Assembly (NCBI GenBank): GCA_032718475.1
Contig: JAUCBJ010000332.1
Location: 1 to 64,000, forward strand
DNA: 64,000 nt
Source of the DNA: Nemertoderma westbladi
Taxonomy: Eukaryota; Xenacoelomorpha; Nemertodermatida; Nemertodermatidae
Reading direction: 5' to 3'
The position numbers were made by a program, and so were the translations under genes. Positions 24,001-34,795 of the stretch are shown here, one piece after another; within the stretch, counting starts at the first letter, position 1, and each line of letters starts with the position of its first letter. The notes under the pieces are model-generated. The model searched no databases. It was given only the letters and a program-made list of their open reading frames with translations, and was not told the origin of the DNA.

Positions 24001-26089
24001 CGATACTTTGCTGCACTTCTTGCAACTCTAGCCTACTTTCCCTTACTGTGCCCTTGAATTGCAGGACAGTCTCCTGCATCTGCCCGAGCAGGATATCCAT
24101 CCCCCGCCGTCTCTCGTCTACCCAATCAACCGCCGAAACGGGATCCGCCAACGTCGTAGCGGGCGGACGAGGGACAACGGGCGACAAATTTGGAATATTT
24201 CGCTCGGGGTCCAGGACCTGAACTGTCTCTTGGGCAGTTCTACGGGGCACAGGTAGCTTAGTGCTATGCAGAGGGAATTTAGAAGTAGTTTCAGGGAGCA
24301 CAGGTGTATCTATTACCGAAGGGGTGATTTCAAGAACAGGCCTAATTATTTCAGGCTCATCTACTATAGTAGGGAGTCTTTCTATTGTAATTATTTGGTC
24401 TGTGGGTTCTGTACTCTCTAAGTTGTTGTTATTTAGTTGCCTTCTAACAGCTGGAGGCAAATCAGGCAATTTCGGTCGGTGGAATGTTCTTTTACGTCTG
24501 CTTAAGCGGGATCGATTTACTCCGCCTTCAGTGTCGGTGGTATCGCCTTCCTCGGATGATGTATAACCTTGTCGTTTAGGAGTAGATCGATTCATCATCT
24601 GCATATTACTAGCTGTTAACTGTTTATTTATGCAGTCTTGATTCTCCTGAATGTTTTCCAATTCTAATTGGGTGGTTTCTTCAGCCGCTTTCCGTTCTGC
24701 TTCTGCCACTTTTGCCTCTGCCGCTGCCTCTGCCTCTGCCTCTGCCGCTTTTGCCTCTGCCGCTGCCTCTGCTGCTTTTGCCTCTGCCGCTGCTTCTGCC
24801 GCTTTTGCCTTGGCCGCTGCCTCTGCCGCTTTTGCCTTGGCCGCTACCTCTGCCGCCTTTGCCTTGGCCGCTGCCGCCTTTCTTTCTGCTTCTGCAGCTA
24901 CCACTGCTGCTTTCTTTCTGTCTTCTATGCGTTTTTTCTTTACTTGTTCTTCCCTTTCTCTAGCGATGCGGAGTTGTTCATCGAATTTAGCTTGGTTCGC
25001 CGCTAACCTATCCACATCAATCGCATCTAACACAAGTTTGGCTCCTTCGCTATTAGGGCTAAGTCCCTCTAGCCTTCTCCTCAACTCTTCATCTCCCACA
25101 AAACGCTGATAGTCTGACAGATAGATATCAATGGCATCCTTCTTATGCGGTTTCTCTGCCGTCGCTTCACTTTCCACTTGGGAAAAAGTAGCGTCTGTTG
25201 ATTCTCCATGGGTTGAGCGCTCCTCCAACTGAGCCTTCCACTGAGCTGCTCCTTGAACCTGGCGACTCACCCGTTGAAACCAAGTCTTTACGGCAACTTG
25301 CAACGACGTGTCTTGTCTTCTTTTAGAAGCCTCCTCAAAGGCGGATAAGATTAGCCTAATTCGTAGAACTCTTTCTCTAACTTGATAAAGCAGCGATCCC
25401 TGCTCTTGAGGTCCTTGAGGTTGTTTAAACAGTTGTCTTTCTACTCGCTCCATAGAGCTGAAGAATCCCTGGGCGTATCCGGCTGCGGACCTCTTCCATA
25501 CAGCTGGATCGATGGTTTCCTTGGCTACTCCCATCCGGTGTATGTCTTCCCAGGCAGCTTCTGATAAATCAAACGGGAGTCCGGGTCCGGGGAAGTTCCA
25601 TTGCGACTCGACAATAGACTTCAGTTCTTCACTAGTGTATCCCGCGTAGTTATCTCTAGTTGACCGTTGACTTCTCGCCCAATCGATCTGGTGTTCTTCC
25701 ACCGCGATCAATAACCCAGCGAGCACGGCTGCAGGAAGGATGAGAAGGGGATCCGTATAAACCGCATCCGTCATCTCTGCTCCGCTCTCGGGTGTCAGCT
25801 CTACAGTATCCTCACTACTGGAGCTGCTGGGCCGCTGAGGAATAAGTTCTTGACTAGTGGGTTGTTGCTGTTCCGCTGCCTTTTGGTCCCGCTTGACCTG
25901 AGCTCGGGTGCCTATGATAGACCTACGATGTTGGACCAGCCTAGGTTCTGTTATTACTACTGGAGGGATGACCTTCCTCACAGTGGGAGGTGAACTGGAT
26001 TTACGACCAGACGTTTGTACGTCTCTATCTGAGTCGCAGATAGTTACATCTAATAAACTGTCTGACAGGTTCTGCTTAGTATCAGACAT
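21092..26089 (-). CDS. BEL-1 Gag-protease polyprotein with deleted RT/integrase
   Basis: A single 1,665-codon ORF starting at ATG 26,089. In order (approximate residues): an N-terminal region of unknown fold (1-370); an Ala/Glu/Lys coiled-coil-like repeat (376-463); a DUF1759 Gag domain near 800-960 (KFNGDEMKWLPFNEYYKD, GPPKSMALKFI); zinc knuckles near 1,085-1,150 (CVLCDGPHRLNAC, LCYNCLRRGHQRRTC, CAKCGAKHHILLH); and a DUF1758 aspartic protease with active-site LLDSGSTGTFID near 1,260. The sequence then passes after about residue 1,420 directly to WRYCPKKFNPTDIASRG (about 1,456), which in BEL/Pao elements follows RNase H. RT and RNase H are therefore absent in frame. A short stretch of pre-integrase-like sequence and an unrelated tail end the ORF. 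The family assignment is firm. The intact frame across the deletion suggests that the deleted form itself was propagated. Confidence 0.9.
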   Translation of the reverse strand: MSDTKQNLSDSLLDVTICDSDRDVQTSGRKSSSPPTVRKVIPPVVITEPRLVQHRRSIIGTRAQVKRDQKAAEQQQPTSQELIPQRPSSSSSEDTVELTPESGAEMTDAVYTDPLLILPAAVLAGLLIAVEEHQIDWARSQRSTRDNYAGYTSEELKSIVESQWNFPGPGLPFDLSEAAWEDIHRMGVAKETIDPAVWKRSAAGYAQGFFSSMERVERQLFKQPQGPQEQGSLLYQVRERVLRIRLILSAFEEASKRRQDTSLQVAVKTWFQRVSRQVQGAAQWKAQLEERSTHGESTDATFSQVESEATAEKPHKKDAIDIYLSDYQRFVGDEELRRRLEGLSPNSEGAKLVLDAIDVDRLAANQAKFDEQLRIAREREEQVKKKRIEDRKKAAVVAAEAERKAAAAKAKAAEVAAKAKAAEAAAKAKAAEAAAEAKAAEAAAEAKAAEAEAEAAAEAKVAEAERKAAEETTQLELENIQENQDCINKQLTASNMQMMNRSTPKRQGYTSSEEGDTTDTEGGVNRSRLSRRKRTFHRPKLPDLPPAVRRQLNNNNLESTEPTDQIITIERLPTIVDEPEIIRPVLEITPSVIDTPVLPETTSKFPLHSTKLPVPRRTAQETVQVLDPERNIPNLSPVVPRPPATTLADPVSAVDWVDERRRGMDILLGQMQETVLQFKGTVRESRLELQEVQQSIALERDKLVNTQKGIPPPSVTMCQPVRSEVLHAQGVEPTRIYTASEVETPIVNPIKGNYRPVDNDIPYRTDHNPRNLYTDNSILNSTMAQESFTRQMARTEARQAVKVGEIVKFNGDEMKWLPFNEYYKDNIQNSVLSNGEKLRFLIECLEGPPKSMALKFIGHPDGLRQVWDTLNIRYGNRNDIAGYLYAKLMAPRKFLSSGIIEFSDEIQEICRQLDWLGKSHEYQNSMVVRALASALPKGGVGTRWDKKVLYMMEQQRRDPTMTDLMSFLDREVKLQLLRQSREKTLENKVSEKPVSRRRVTPVCYTEDGESQTSQGEDSVKDTDRSYYVTKMPKDQVSKSKSRHNDRREPVQKTPSTSPKRIQVRKPEERTSVHHIAQVKVSNIKPKCVLCDGPHRLNACDKFLRKSLKDRREVMWDKRLCYNCLRRGHQRRTCNSVARCAKCGAKHHILLHTEFERNSPSQVSESELHVQFSDVNDTDQSEMEGFYTDEFSDQNESCYLINTTAVYRALVYEKDTDSDLTLTTSDQQPSWKAPTSNIGIREFPVVQLRVHGPQKSYIVNALLDSGSTGTFIDRELAEVIFAGQPKFRTKLNMSGIMQVWNSTVAADYYIGELSTPQDKLGEYSIRSVKMVAIKNFATTQADLYNWDEDESIQHLNIPRFQTDYPGVQILIGQNAHEALETLEKRPAQPQPLQTYAVRTRVGWYLTGPSRRTLRERLLQDRVCQVSEWEDDTSEGDDPTEGTPHSSDNDNLSSNVDQWRYCPKKFNPTDIASRGATPQELTDTIDRLGEPDFLSKENEWPPHLTPTEIRPAKGAEKVEPETRTGGSELFEPGIDLSVLHVARDDAVDLNLPTASGSFMKIRESDWSSGTSDVSQGLSPLLQRATDHYSSWNRLCDAVIYFERCFYRHYSRTKRKPGIVFRMQRLNHPVGRLCLSEGNGGLSGNCGRQDSLPTTTSLILQTSRDSIT

Positions 26090-28257
26090 GACTATGTATA
26101 CCGTTGAATGTCTACTGCTGTATTACAGTCTAAGCAAGTCTAGTAACTCAGTATGAACTGCTAGCCTAGTAATTAATTACCGTTACTGCTACTCAGTGTA
26201 GCGTGATATATATATAATATATTAGAATACCGGTATACTTATAGTATATATAACTATATAAGTATTATTACAGACTAGGTTTATCACAGAATACCGGTAT
26301 AATTTTAGCACAAATATATATAAATATATAATAGGCCTATCGGAATACCGGTATACAGCTTACAGTTTGTAGGATATATAATTCTGAAATAGAATTAATT
26401 ACAAGTACCGGTATAATTTCAGCCTAGATTTATAGAAATAAAGATAATAGGCCTATCGTAAATACCGGTATATCAATTATTTCAAATAATTGAATTTCTG
26501 TTACTTTAGGGTTACTTTGTTACTTTACTTACTTTATTACCGTTATTTGAGCAGTAATCCAACTGATATTGAGACCTAATTGTTATATGGTAGGCCTACT
26601 ATTTATAAATCGTTAGATTTGATTTATAATTTATATATACCCGTTTTAATGGGTTTTGTCAATGTTTGAAATAAATGTTATTATTTCTGGGGGTAATCAC
26701 TACACAAAGCGGTGCGCTTTCAGTGAAGTGTTACGTATAGGACACTAAAACAAATAATTCTAATTTACCTAAGTTACATAATACTACAAATTACGTACAA
26801 TTCGGGTGAGATTACAATCTCTAAATAAATGCAAAAATTTACAAAAACGCAAAATACGAATTTTTAGGGTAATTTTACAAGAAGTCTACAAACCAGCCTA
26901 ACAAAGGGTTAGAAAACTGGTTATTACACGGACAGGGTACTACGGTATTTGAAATAATAAGTAGTAGTAAATACACTGCGTTGTCTAGATAGGAAAATAC
27001 CACCGCCTGACGACCTATAGCCGTATCGCTATAGGTTCTACGTTATGTATCACGGAGTGTTCCTACCTAGAAGTTAATAGAGCTAATCGAATGTGCCTAT
27101 CAACCACTTTACAACACAAATATAATGCCTACAATAATTACTTCGGAAAGTACGGTACACTAAACCCTAAATTAGGTACGAGTACTTGTATAACAAATAA
27201 TCAGTAGTTAAATATACTTGAACAGCTAAAAGAACCACGGCATCTGCTGGAGTGACCGATGCACAAAATCACCAGTCTTTACCTACGCCGAGCAGCCCGT
27301 GTAGTACCGAGGTTAATTTAACTATAGCGGTATGTATAACAAACACAATTACTGTAGGAATAAACTTGGGGAATTGAATGTTGCGAATAATCGCATAAAC
27401 TCTGAATAATAAATATTACGCTACGCGTACAAACTACTCAAACAAAATACAGACCGAACACTGACAGACTACTATCAAGCCTAAACAAACTACGGTATAT
27501 GCAGACTCCGAAATGATTAGGGAGTATGCGCTCTAACCCAGTAGTGCGACTTATTCTTTAGTTGGGGGATTACCTTACAGCGTTCGCTGCCCCTACTGCC
27601 TAATCGTACTTAATCGGACAGATGATCTACACACGCGGCAATCCGTTCAGACCTAATAACAGCCAGACAACTATCCAGCCTACAAATTATTTAAATAAAA
27701 GTATACGCTACCCGTACAGACTTACACAAACAAAGTACAGACTAAACGATGGCAGACTACTCTCAAGCCTAAATAAACTACAGGACATGCAGACTCCGAA
27801 ATGATTAGGGAGTATGCGCTCTAACCCAGTAGTGCGACTTATTCTTTAGTTGGGGGTTTACCTTACAGCGTGGCTGCCCCTACTTCCTAACCGTACTTAA
27901 TCGGACAAATGCTCTACACACACTGCAATTCGTTCGGACTTAACAGCAATCAGACAACAGCTCAGCCTACAAATTGTCTGTACAATCTGATCAGGTTTAC
28001 ACGCCTTCTGTTCAATACTGGCCTACAAATAAATAAAACTGACAGAAATAGGCCTAAGTAAAATCCCAATAAAAACCAGGCGTCCCCGATTAATTATTAA
28101 GACCTACCGGCATATATAATCAAATCGAATAATACTGCTGTACTTATACGGAAGTAGGTACCGGTCCGGATGATCAGGCAGTCAGGCCTACTGGTTACCG
28201 GTCGACCGGTACTTTCGACTTTATTGCTTACTGCAATAAAGAAGCTATATCCTTTAA
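26090..28257. other. BEL-1 leader between 5' LTR and Gag
   Basis: About 2.2 kb of noncoding DNA, unusually long for a leader. 26,200-26,480 is rich in ACCGGTAT and AGGCCTAT words. 27,410-27,985 is a two-copy duplication. I could not match the bases next to the LTR (minus sense TTAAAGGATATAGC) to a tRNA 3' end, so the primer-binding site is unresolved. Confidence 0.5.
27410..27985. repeat. Two-copy tandem duplication, about 290-bp unit
   Basis: Both copies share GCAGACTCCGAAATGATTAG, AACCCAGTAGTGCGACTTAT and TCTTTAGTTGGGGG, followed by a CGTACTTAATCGGACA-type block. They have diverged moderately. Located in the BEL-1 leader. Confidence 0.85.
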
Positions 28258-29458
28258 TGTTCGCGCTTTCAGACCTTTGGCAGTTTAACCCGCCAAATTA
28301 GAATGTCTTCTAGATAATAAATCGCTTTTTAGTCTATGACAAGTATTTGATTCACTACACTAGTCGAAACCAATCCGTGCGCGACCATTCACCCGCTGGA
28401 TATTCCCGGGAGATTGGGTTCGACGGTTTAATTTTTATTGCTATGTAAGCCTAATGTATTATTCGACTGACAGTATTATATAATCTCTGACAATATTATT
28501 CACCTTCGGTAATATTAACAGTTCCTTTAGGACGTGGCGCTTTATCTATATAAACAGAGTTATGACTTAAACTACTCACAACGATATGGCTTAATTATAA
28601 TTCACATATATGGCGCATTCTTTAGGAATTGCTTCTTTAACAGACTCACTCATACACTATGCTGCACAATACTGCACACTAATCTGCCAATCTTCACTGA
28701 TTTTAGTCACATATAAAAGGAACACAGGCTGACTCATGTAGGGTCTATCAAATAACATTAGATTCACTTCAAACCACTTTAACATAAGTCACAATCGTTA
28801 TTGGTAACCTTTCTCTCTTACCTTAGGTATATCAAGAATATTGGGTTGCGGGGTTATTTATCGTTATTCCAAATATAATTATTCATCAACCATATTATGA
28901 AGAACTGACAGCAAATAGCAGTATAAAACAACAAGTCAGTACCGGTATGTCAGCAATGAGATATAGGCATGCAGGTCCGTTAAAGGATATATGCCCTTTA
29001 TAATTAAACCTACTAGTGTACGACTAAAAAGCAGTACAGCACAAAATACTTCCAAGCCGTTCTTTCTTTGGCTCAAGACTGAATGTAAACACTGCACATA
29101 GGCATTGCGTCATTTCTCGGAAATTTTCTGTACAAGGAGCCACAAAAACGCTCTAATTGGCTGACTGAACTGAGAGACGCCGTAGAACAAAGGAAATCAA
29201 CACGTATGAATGTCAGCTGTTAACCGTAGTCATAGTAACTACTGTTCAAGAGTAGCTATCACCCCTTTGCGTCACGAATTGCCATAGAATCATAAAATAT
29301 GCCTTTCACAGTACACATACGGAGGAAATAGGTCTTAGATCCTCTAAAAACACCGATACAGCAATAATACGGTCTCTTACACTTATTAAATCAACTACAG
29401 AGTATTTTAATGTAAAAGATAATAAAAATAACGGGGCAATTCAGCAAAGGCTTTTACA
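28258..29458 (-). repeat. BEL-1 5' LTR
   Basis: Direct repeat of 16,875-18,075. It would hold the element's promoter, reading leftward on the minus strand. Short ORFs in the LTR are identical in both copies simply because the LTRs are. Confidence 0.93.
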
Positions 29459-29629
29459 AGCACCATGTACAATAATAATTTAATTACGTAATTAATTAAG
29501 TTGTATATGTATCATATTTCATCTGGCAGCCCGATCAGCACCAGTAGCCTATTCATCATTTAGTTGATCAAGAGTGGGTTTGGTTCAGGGTGTAACAAAA
29601 GGACCCCTACAGTCGTCAGCAGGACTGTA

Positions 29630-29885
29630 GGCCATGGATAGGCGGAAGGTAATCAACCAACGGCTAGACATGCTGACAAGGTCGGCGGAAGGTATTCAAC
29701 CAACGGCTAGCCATGCAGACAAGGTCGGCAGAAGGTAATCAACCAACGGCTAGACATGCTGACAAAGTCTGCAGAAGGTAATCAACCAACGGCTAGACAT
29801 GCTGACAAGGTCGGCGGAAGGTAATCAACCAACGGCTAGACATGCTGACAAGGTCGGCGGCGGAAGGTATTCAACCAACGGCGAC
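29630..29885 (+). repeat. 43-bp tandem repeats in the LINE-alpha 5' UTR, about 6 copies
   Basis: Unit AAGGTAATCAACCAACGGCT followed by AGACATGCTGACAAGGTCGGCGG. The inverted LINE-alpha copy at 54,712-54,780 has about two units, so repeat number varies between copies. Repeated 5' UTR monomers act as promoters in some LINE families; that role is only inferred here. Confidence 0.9.
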
Positions 29886-30116
29886 CTACTGCAAAGACGC
29901 TTGTAGGAGTTGCGAACACAAGCGGTTTACTCCCGCAACTGGAAGATATGAGTATGAGAACCCTCCAGGAGAAATACTGGCTCGGTTGTTGCCCTGGTCA
30001 ACAAGGACCGCGTCCCTCAGTGGTACACCAGGCTGGGGTCGAAAAATCAGAAGACAGAGAAGAGAGAAGAACCAACCTGTTGAAATGTAAAAAGACACTA
30101 ACTAAAGATTGCTACA

Positions 30117-30371
30117 ATGAACACACGCACACTGAAAGCATATAGCAAACAGGGTGACATGTTAGCTCTGGCAATTGAATATAACATCGACATCATCTGT
30201 ATCCAAGAACATCGGATTTGTCATGAAGACAATGCCATGAAGTACAATGACATATTTCTTAACGAAGTTAAAAAAACTGGAGCAACTACTGTAACACTCG
30301 AATCACATTTAAGGTACCGCATAGGCCTACTGTATAATACTATGCATCACAAAGTCAATGGCCCAAAATGA
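30117..30371 (+). CDS. LINE-alpha endonuclease N-terminus (fragment)
   Basis: Starts at ATG with MNTRTLKAYSKQGDM and continues AIEYNIDIICIQEHRICHED. This is the first strand and metal-binding part of an APE-type endonuclease (IQEHR), which nicks target DNA in non-LTR retrotransposition. After about residue 45 it departs from the family and stops. The fragment cannot be active. Confidence 0.7.
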   Translation: MNTRTLKAYSKQGDMLALAIEYNIDIICIQEHRICHEDNAMKYNDIFLNEVKKTGATTVTLESHLRYRIGLLYNTMHHKVNGPK

Positions 30372-30372
30372 C

Positions 30373-30611
30373 TACACAAACACGTGTTTAGTGAGTTTAA
30401 ACATTACGGAAAAGTACTCTGTAGCTCGGTAGCAGGTTACAGTGGCTCTGGCGTTGTTTATTTTATACAATTTAATTTATTTCACTTGCGATAAATTTGC
30501 GATGAAGATCACCATTTTCACTTGCATGCAGTCAATGTGCTCCACTATCTGGCTTCATATAATATTATAAAATCAAATAATGTTAAGGAGTTCTGTACTC
30601 AGAGTTCTTGT
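30373..30611. other. Gene-free spacer left of the P-type transposon
   Basis: No coding signal. Its last 8 bases with the next position form the left target duplication of the transposon. Confidence 0.35.
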
Positions 30612-30619
30612 GTGCCACA

Positions 30620-33600
30620 CATGGCCTTCTAAACAACAGGCCTGGCAACCGTGCAGTGAAGGCTAGAATGCCAACCAGGTATCTGCAGTAGTGCCATACC
30701 AGAACAGTAGTATTACAGTACAGCAGTAGGCTATTAAACGGTGCTGCAGTACTGCAGTTAGTTAACAGTACATCAGTATGGCTGTATGGTAAATTAGAGT
30801 AATTAATTAGTGTTATTGCTTTTGAGTAGGCCTAGTCTATTGCTTGCTATTTCAAGACACTTTGTTCGCCAAGTACGGTAGGCCTACAGTCGTACTCCTA
30901 CGTGGTGTCAGAGGACGATTTACCGGTACCTTTGCGAGAATTGGTACCCGACCCGCAGCTACTGTGACCGTACCGGCAGACGGTACCAGACAATATGGTG
31001 TTCGCCAGTATGGTGTTCGTTCAGTAATACAATAGGCCTCTATAGCCAACTAGATGGTGACTGCTGCCGGCCACCAACAGCTGAACAGGCCTAGGCCGAG
31101 GTCAGAGGTAATCCTTTATCTTAACAAAGACCGGTATGCGATAACTTTTACTGGGTGGGTGGTGGTATGTATGACTAGGACAGTTGTATTCATTTTTAAA
31201 TAGGCATTAATAGGGTTTATTTTAAATATGAGTTTATTATTATGTTAAAAATTGTATTCCACCGGTACCGGTATTATTTTATATTTTATATATTATTTAT
31301 TTAGAAGGCCATGTTTGACTGTTTGATGTTCTAGTCTCATGCAATTAATTTTTTGTTTATTTTATTGTCAATTATTGTGCTGTGCTATATATAACAATTT
31401 ATCATTTATATAATCTTTAAGAAATATAAGACCGGACCCTCTCCCGGAATTTAATTGAATTGACTGTCACATCACATAGGCTAATTAATAATGAAATTTA
31501 GAATGCAGCCTGCTTTTACTAGTGTAAGAGTCTTACAGTGGACAGATACGATGAACTGGACGTATGTTATGTCTTAAATATTATTAATATTGTTGATAAT
31601 TATGCTAGAATGCCTCTCAAGTGCTGTGTCACTAACTGTAACTCAAATTATCGCAAGGAGAGAGAAAGGTACTCCATATACCGTCTACCAAAAGATGAGA
31701 TTGAGTGCAAGCGATGGATAGAGAGTATCCCTAGGGATAATTTGATCGTTAACAAATACACAGTGGTTTGTGAGAAACATTGGCCACCTGGATATAAATC
31801 TATTAAAGTACATGGTAAATTAAGACCATCAGACCCTCCTTCTATTTTCGATTGTGTAAAGCCCAGCCTCATTCCCACTCCACCCCCTAGACCCAGATCA
31901 ACTGAGAGAACTTCATTATCAGAACGGGGGAAGGTGGCTGACGAGTATGGTGATTTCATCAAACAGGATTCTATAGTGCTGACCCAAGAAGAAATATTTG
32001 CCTTTGTTAATAGAAACTATAATGGCCAACTTGCAGTGTATTCAATTGGTGGTGACATCTGCATTCAATCAAATGATTTTATATGTGGTGTTCCAATGTT
32101 TTTAATACGTATTGACCCTTCATACCATTTTCAATCATATCATTACGGAGTCCAATGCTTCATTTGTACTCTTACAAGTAGTAGAATTAACACAATTGAA
32201 CGATATTCTGTTCTGACAGAGTGTATTCGCTATCTGAAAAATATGGAAGCCACCAACAAAAAATTGATTCTAAAAGAACAACTGACAGCTATGAAAGCCC
32301 CCATTATTGGTACAAAACTGTACTCTGTTCCTACTGTGGTACGAGCATTTGAATATTTCTCAGTATCCCGGGCCCTATATCAGAGGTTTGCGAAGGATTA
32401 CCAATTGCCAAGTATGAGGACTTTGAGAAATTTGACATCTCAGACAAGAAACCTTGATGACTTAGATGTGGTGAAGAAAATTTTCAGTGCTCTTCCTTTG
32501 CAGAATCGATTATGTGTTATAATGGTGGATGAAGTTTATGTCAATGCCTCTCTCCGATATCATGGTGGGGAATTGTTTGGCTCTGCTTTAAATAATCCAC
32601 ACTTACTGGCAAAAACGTCACTTTCTCTAATGGTCAAATGCCTACTCGGGGGCCCCACCTTCCTGGTTAAGATGATACCGGTATGTAATTTGGACTCTAG
32701 TTTTCAATACAACCAAACTTGTGCTCTCATCGACGCCATTAAGTCTGCAGGGGGATCTGTGATATGCATAACATGTGACGACAATAAAGTTAACCAGGCA
32801 TTCTTTGGTAGATTCGAAACTGTGCCAAATATGCCTTGGAAAACAACATCAGGTATATTTCTCCTTTATGACTACGTACATCTGTTCAAAAGTATTAGAA
32901 ACAATTGGATTACAGAGAAAACGAAGGAAATAATATTTACGCCAGTCACTGGAGGGCAACCTATGGTAGCCAGGTGGTCAGATATCGAGAGTTTATGGAA
33001 ATTGGATCAAGGGACACTGGTCAAATTGTCAAGACTGAATGAAGTTGCAGTGTACCCAAAGCCGGTGGAGCGGCAAAAAGTGTCTACTATGCTGCGTGTA
33101 TTTTGCGATGAAACACTTTCGGCACTTCGAACCCATCCAGGTTGCTCAGAAATTGATTCCACTGGGACTATTGAATTTCTTGACATAATTATTAGAGCAT
33201 GGACGATAATAAATGTCAAAAGACCCCACGATAATGTGCGATTTCGAGATGACCGCCGTGAAGTAGTGCGCAATGCCAATGATATTCGGCTCACTGAACT
33301 AATTGAATTTGCCGATCGTGTGGATGCAATGCAATGTCGGAATGGTATCAAACGCTACAAATCGTTTACAATGGATACAGGCAAGGCTATATCTCACACG
33401 ATGAGAGGGATTGTAGCATTGGTGAAACACTTACTATCCACCACCCATGAATACGTGCTGATGGGTGAGTTTGGCACTGATCCCCTCGAATATGCCTTCA
33501 GTAAGTTGAGGCAGGGTTGTGGAGGTGCTTTATTTCCGTTGCTCAAGCCCTTGAGAAACTTTGTATTCAACATACGAAGTTACTTCTCCAATATGATATA

Positions 33601-34511
33601 GATTTCAGCTCATCTTTGGATCACAGCTGTGCTGGTTGCCAGAGACCATTGACAGAAAATGAAAATTATGTGTTGGATAACCTTAATGTACTTGAGCAGG
33701 GTATCAATGAAGGCACCAAAATGTCACTGGTATATATTAGTGGGTATATTGTTCATAAAGAACAAGAACGATTACGAAGGGTTAATGGTGTTGAGGCTGA
33801 CAACGACAACACAGAGATGGAAGAGTTAGAAACTTTCGAATATTATAATAATTATGGGTCATATATTGATAGTTTATCACGGGGAGGGCTGACAATTCCA
33901 TCCGATAATGTTGTACAGTGGGTTTTCTATTCTTTCATTTTATTCACTCGTCTTGATAATAATAATATATTTTGCCGGAAATCTCTTATCTGTTACTTTA
34001 AAGAAATAGGGCAAATTTACCAACTCAAAACTGGGTATCATTATTCCAAAACTCTAGCTAACATATTTATGAATAATTTATCGAAAATCATAACCCCGAG
34101 ATCATCAAAGGAACCTGCATTAAAAAAAATTAAATTATCTAATAATAGTTAAATTTACTTTCTATTATATATGTATAAATATATATTAATAATTATATTG
34201 GTATGGGAATTGAATCTACCTCATGAATTGTTTTCAATGTTTTATATTGTTTTTAATTAAAAAAAGAATTACCGTGAAGAAGTTTCTAGAAATTATGTTA
34301 TAAATGATAATGAAAATTCTAATTGTGGTATATAACCGAAAAGCGCAACAATATAACCTTCATCACCAGGTCCTACATGCATAAAATGCATTATATTATG
34401 AACCAACCGCAAAAACTGCACAGTAGCAACTATTAATTACAGCAAACAAGTAGGCCTCCAGTTTTCTTCTAGCCCTGCATGGTTGCCCGGCCTGTTGTTT
34501 AGAAGGCCATG
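30620..34511 (+). mobile_element. P-element superfamily DNA transposon, near-complete
   Basis: 3,892 bp bounded by inverted ends that begin CATGGCCTTCTAAACAACAG and extend about 36 bases with two mismatches. The terminal 8-bp duplication GTGCCACA occurs at 30,612-30,619 and 34,512-34,519; 8 bp is the length expected of P elements. It encodes a THAP-domain transposase in the same orientation. The non-coding left arm (30,650-31,530) is rich in CAGTACTGCAGT and TAGGCCTA words, possibly subterminal binding sites. Confidence 0.93.
31610..34152 (+). CDS. THAP-domain P-type transposase, one frameshift
   Basis: I choose ATG 31,610 because it puts the THAP zinc finger at the N-terminus (MPLKCCVTNC ... 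KYTVVCEKHWPPGY, C-x4-C ... C-x2-H), the DNA-binding module of P transposases and THAP9. An upstream in-frame extension to 31,538 has no ATG. The RNase H-like catalytic core follows: IMVDEVYVNASLRYHGGE (about residue 307), ITCDDNKVNQAFF (about 390), LLYDYVHLFKSIRNNW (about 421) and FGTDPLEYAFSKLRQGCGG (about 620-640). The first frame ends at 33,601. The conserved C-terminal part (VYISGYIVHKEQERLR) continues in another frame from about 33,530 to the stop at 34,152, so there is one indel near 33,525-33,545 in GGTGCTTTATTTCC. Product would be a transposase; this copy is probably inactive unless the break is an assembly error. Confidence 0.88.
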
Positions 34512-34795
34512 GTGCCACATGAACGAAGCCCCGCCTTAAACATTCTTGCCAAGATCTGACAAGAATCCTCAATTACTAACTACTACTACTACTAGGTCGA
34601 GCGAACTCGGACAGTGGAAATGAGATCCTTCCAGGCTTCCCGATTCTCCATAGTTGTCGCAATTTCGTTTCTCCTAAGTTCAGTATCCCTTTCAAGTTGA
34701 TCTATATATGTTATGGCAGGTCGTCCACGACTACGCTTTCCATGAGTTGGTTGCCAGAGAAGTAGATCTGGTATGACCTCGTCTTTACTTCGCCA

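Larger units (their letters stand above)
16875..29458 (-). mobile_element. BEL-1: BEL/Pao LTR retrotransposon, non-autonomous
   Basis: Complete 12,584-bp insertion. The two LTRs are direct repeats of equal length (1,201 bp) with TG...CA ends and no difference that I can see by eye. A 5-bp target duplication AGCAC lies at 16,870-16,874 and 29,459-29,463. The long ORF is on the minus strand, so the 5' LTR is 28,258-29,458. Identical LTRs and a perfect duplication indicate a recent insertion. RT, RNase H and most of integrase are missing, so a partner element would have had to supply them. Confidence 0.93.
29510..30372 (+). mobile_element. LINE-alpha 5' fragment (5' UTR and start of endonuclease)
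   Basis: Matches, in the opposite orientation, the pieces at 54,712-55,083, 40,332-40,603 and 37,697-37,828. It contains the 5' UTR with its 43-bp repeats and the start of the ORF. It stops near 30,370, so it lacks the 3' half, which is unusual for a LINE copy and implies later rearrangement. Confidence 0.8.

Noticed and set aside
24651-25109. Ala/Ser-rich and Leu/Pro-rich plus-strand ORFs
   Set aside because: Antisense shadows of the Ala/Glu/Lys repeat in the BEL-1 Gag ORF.
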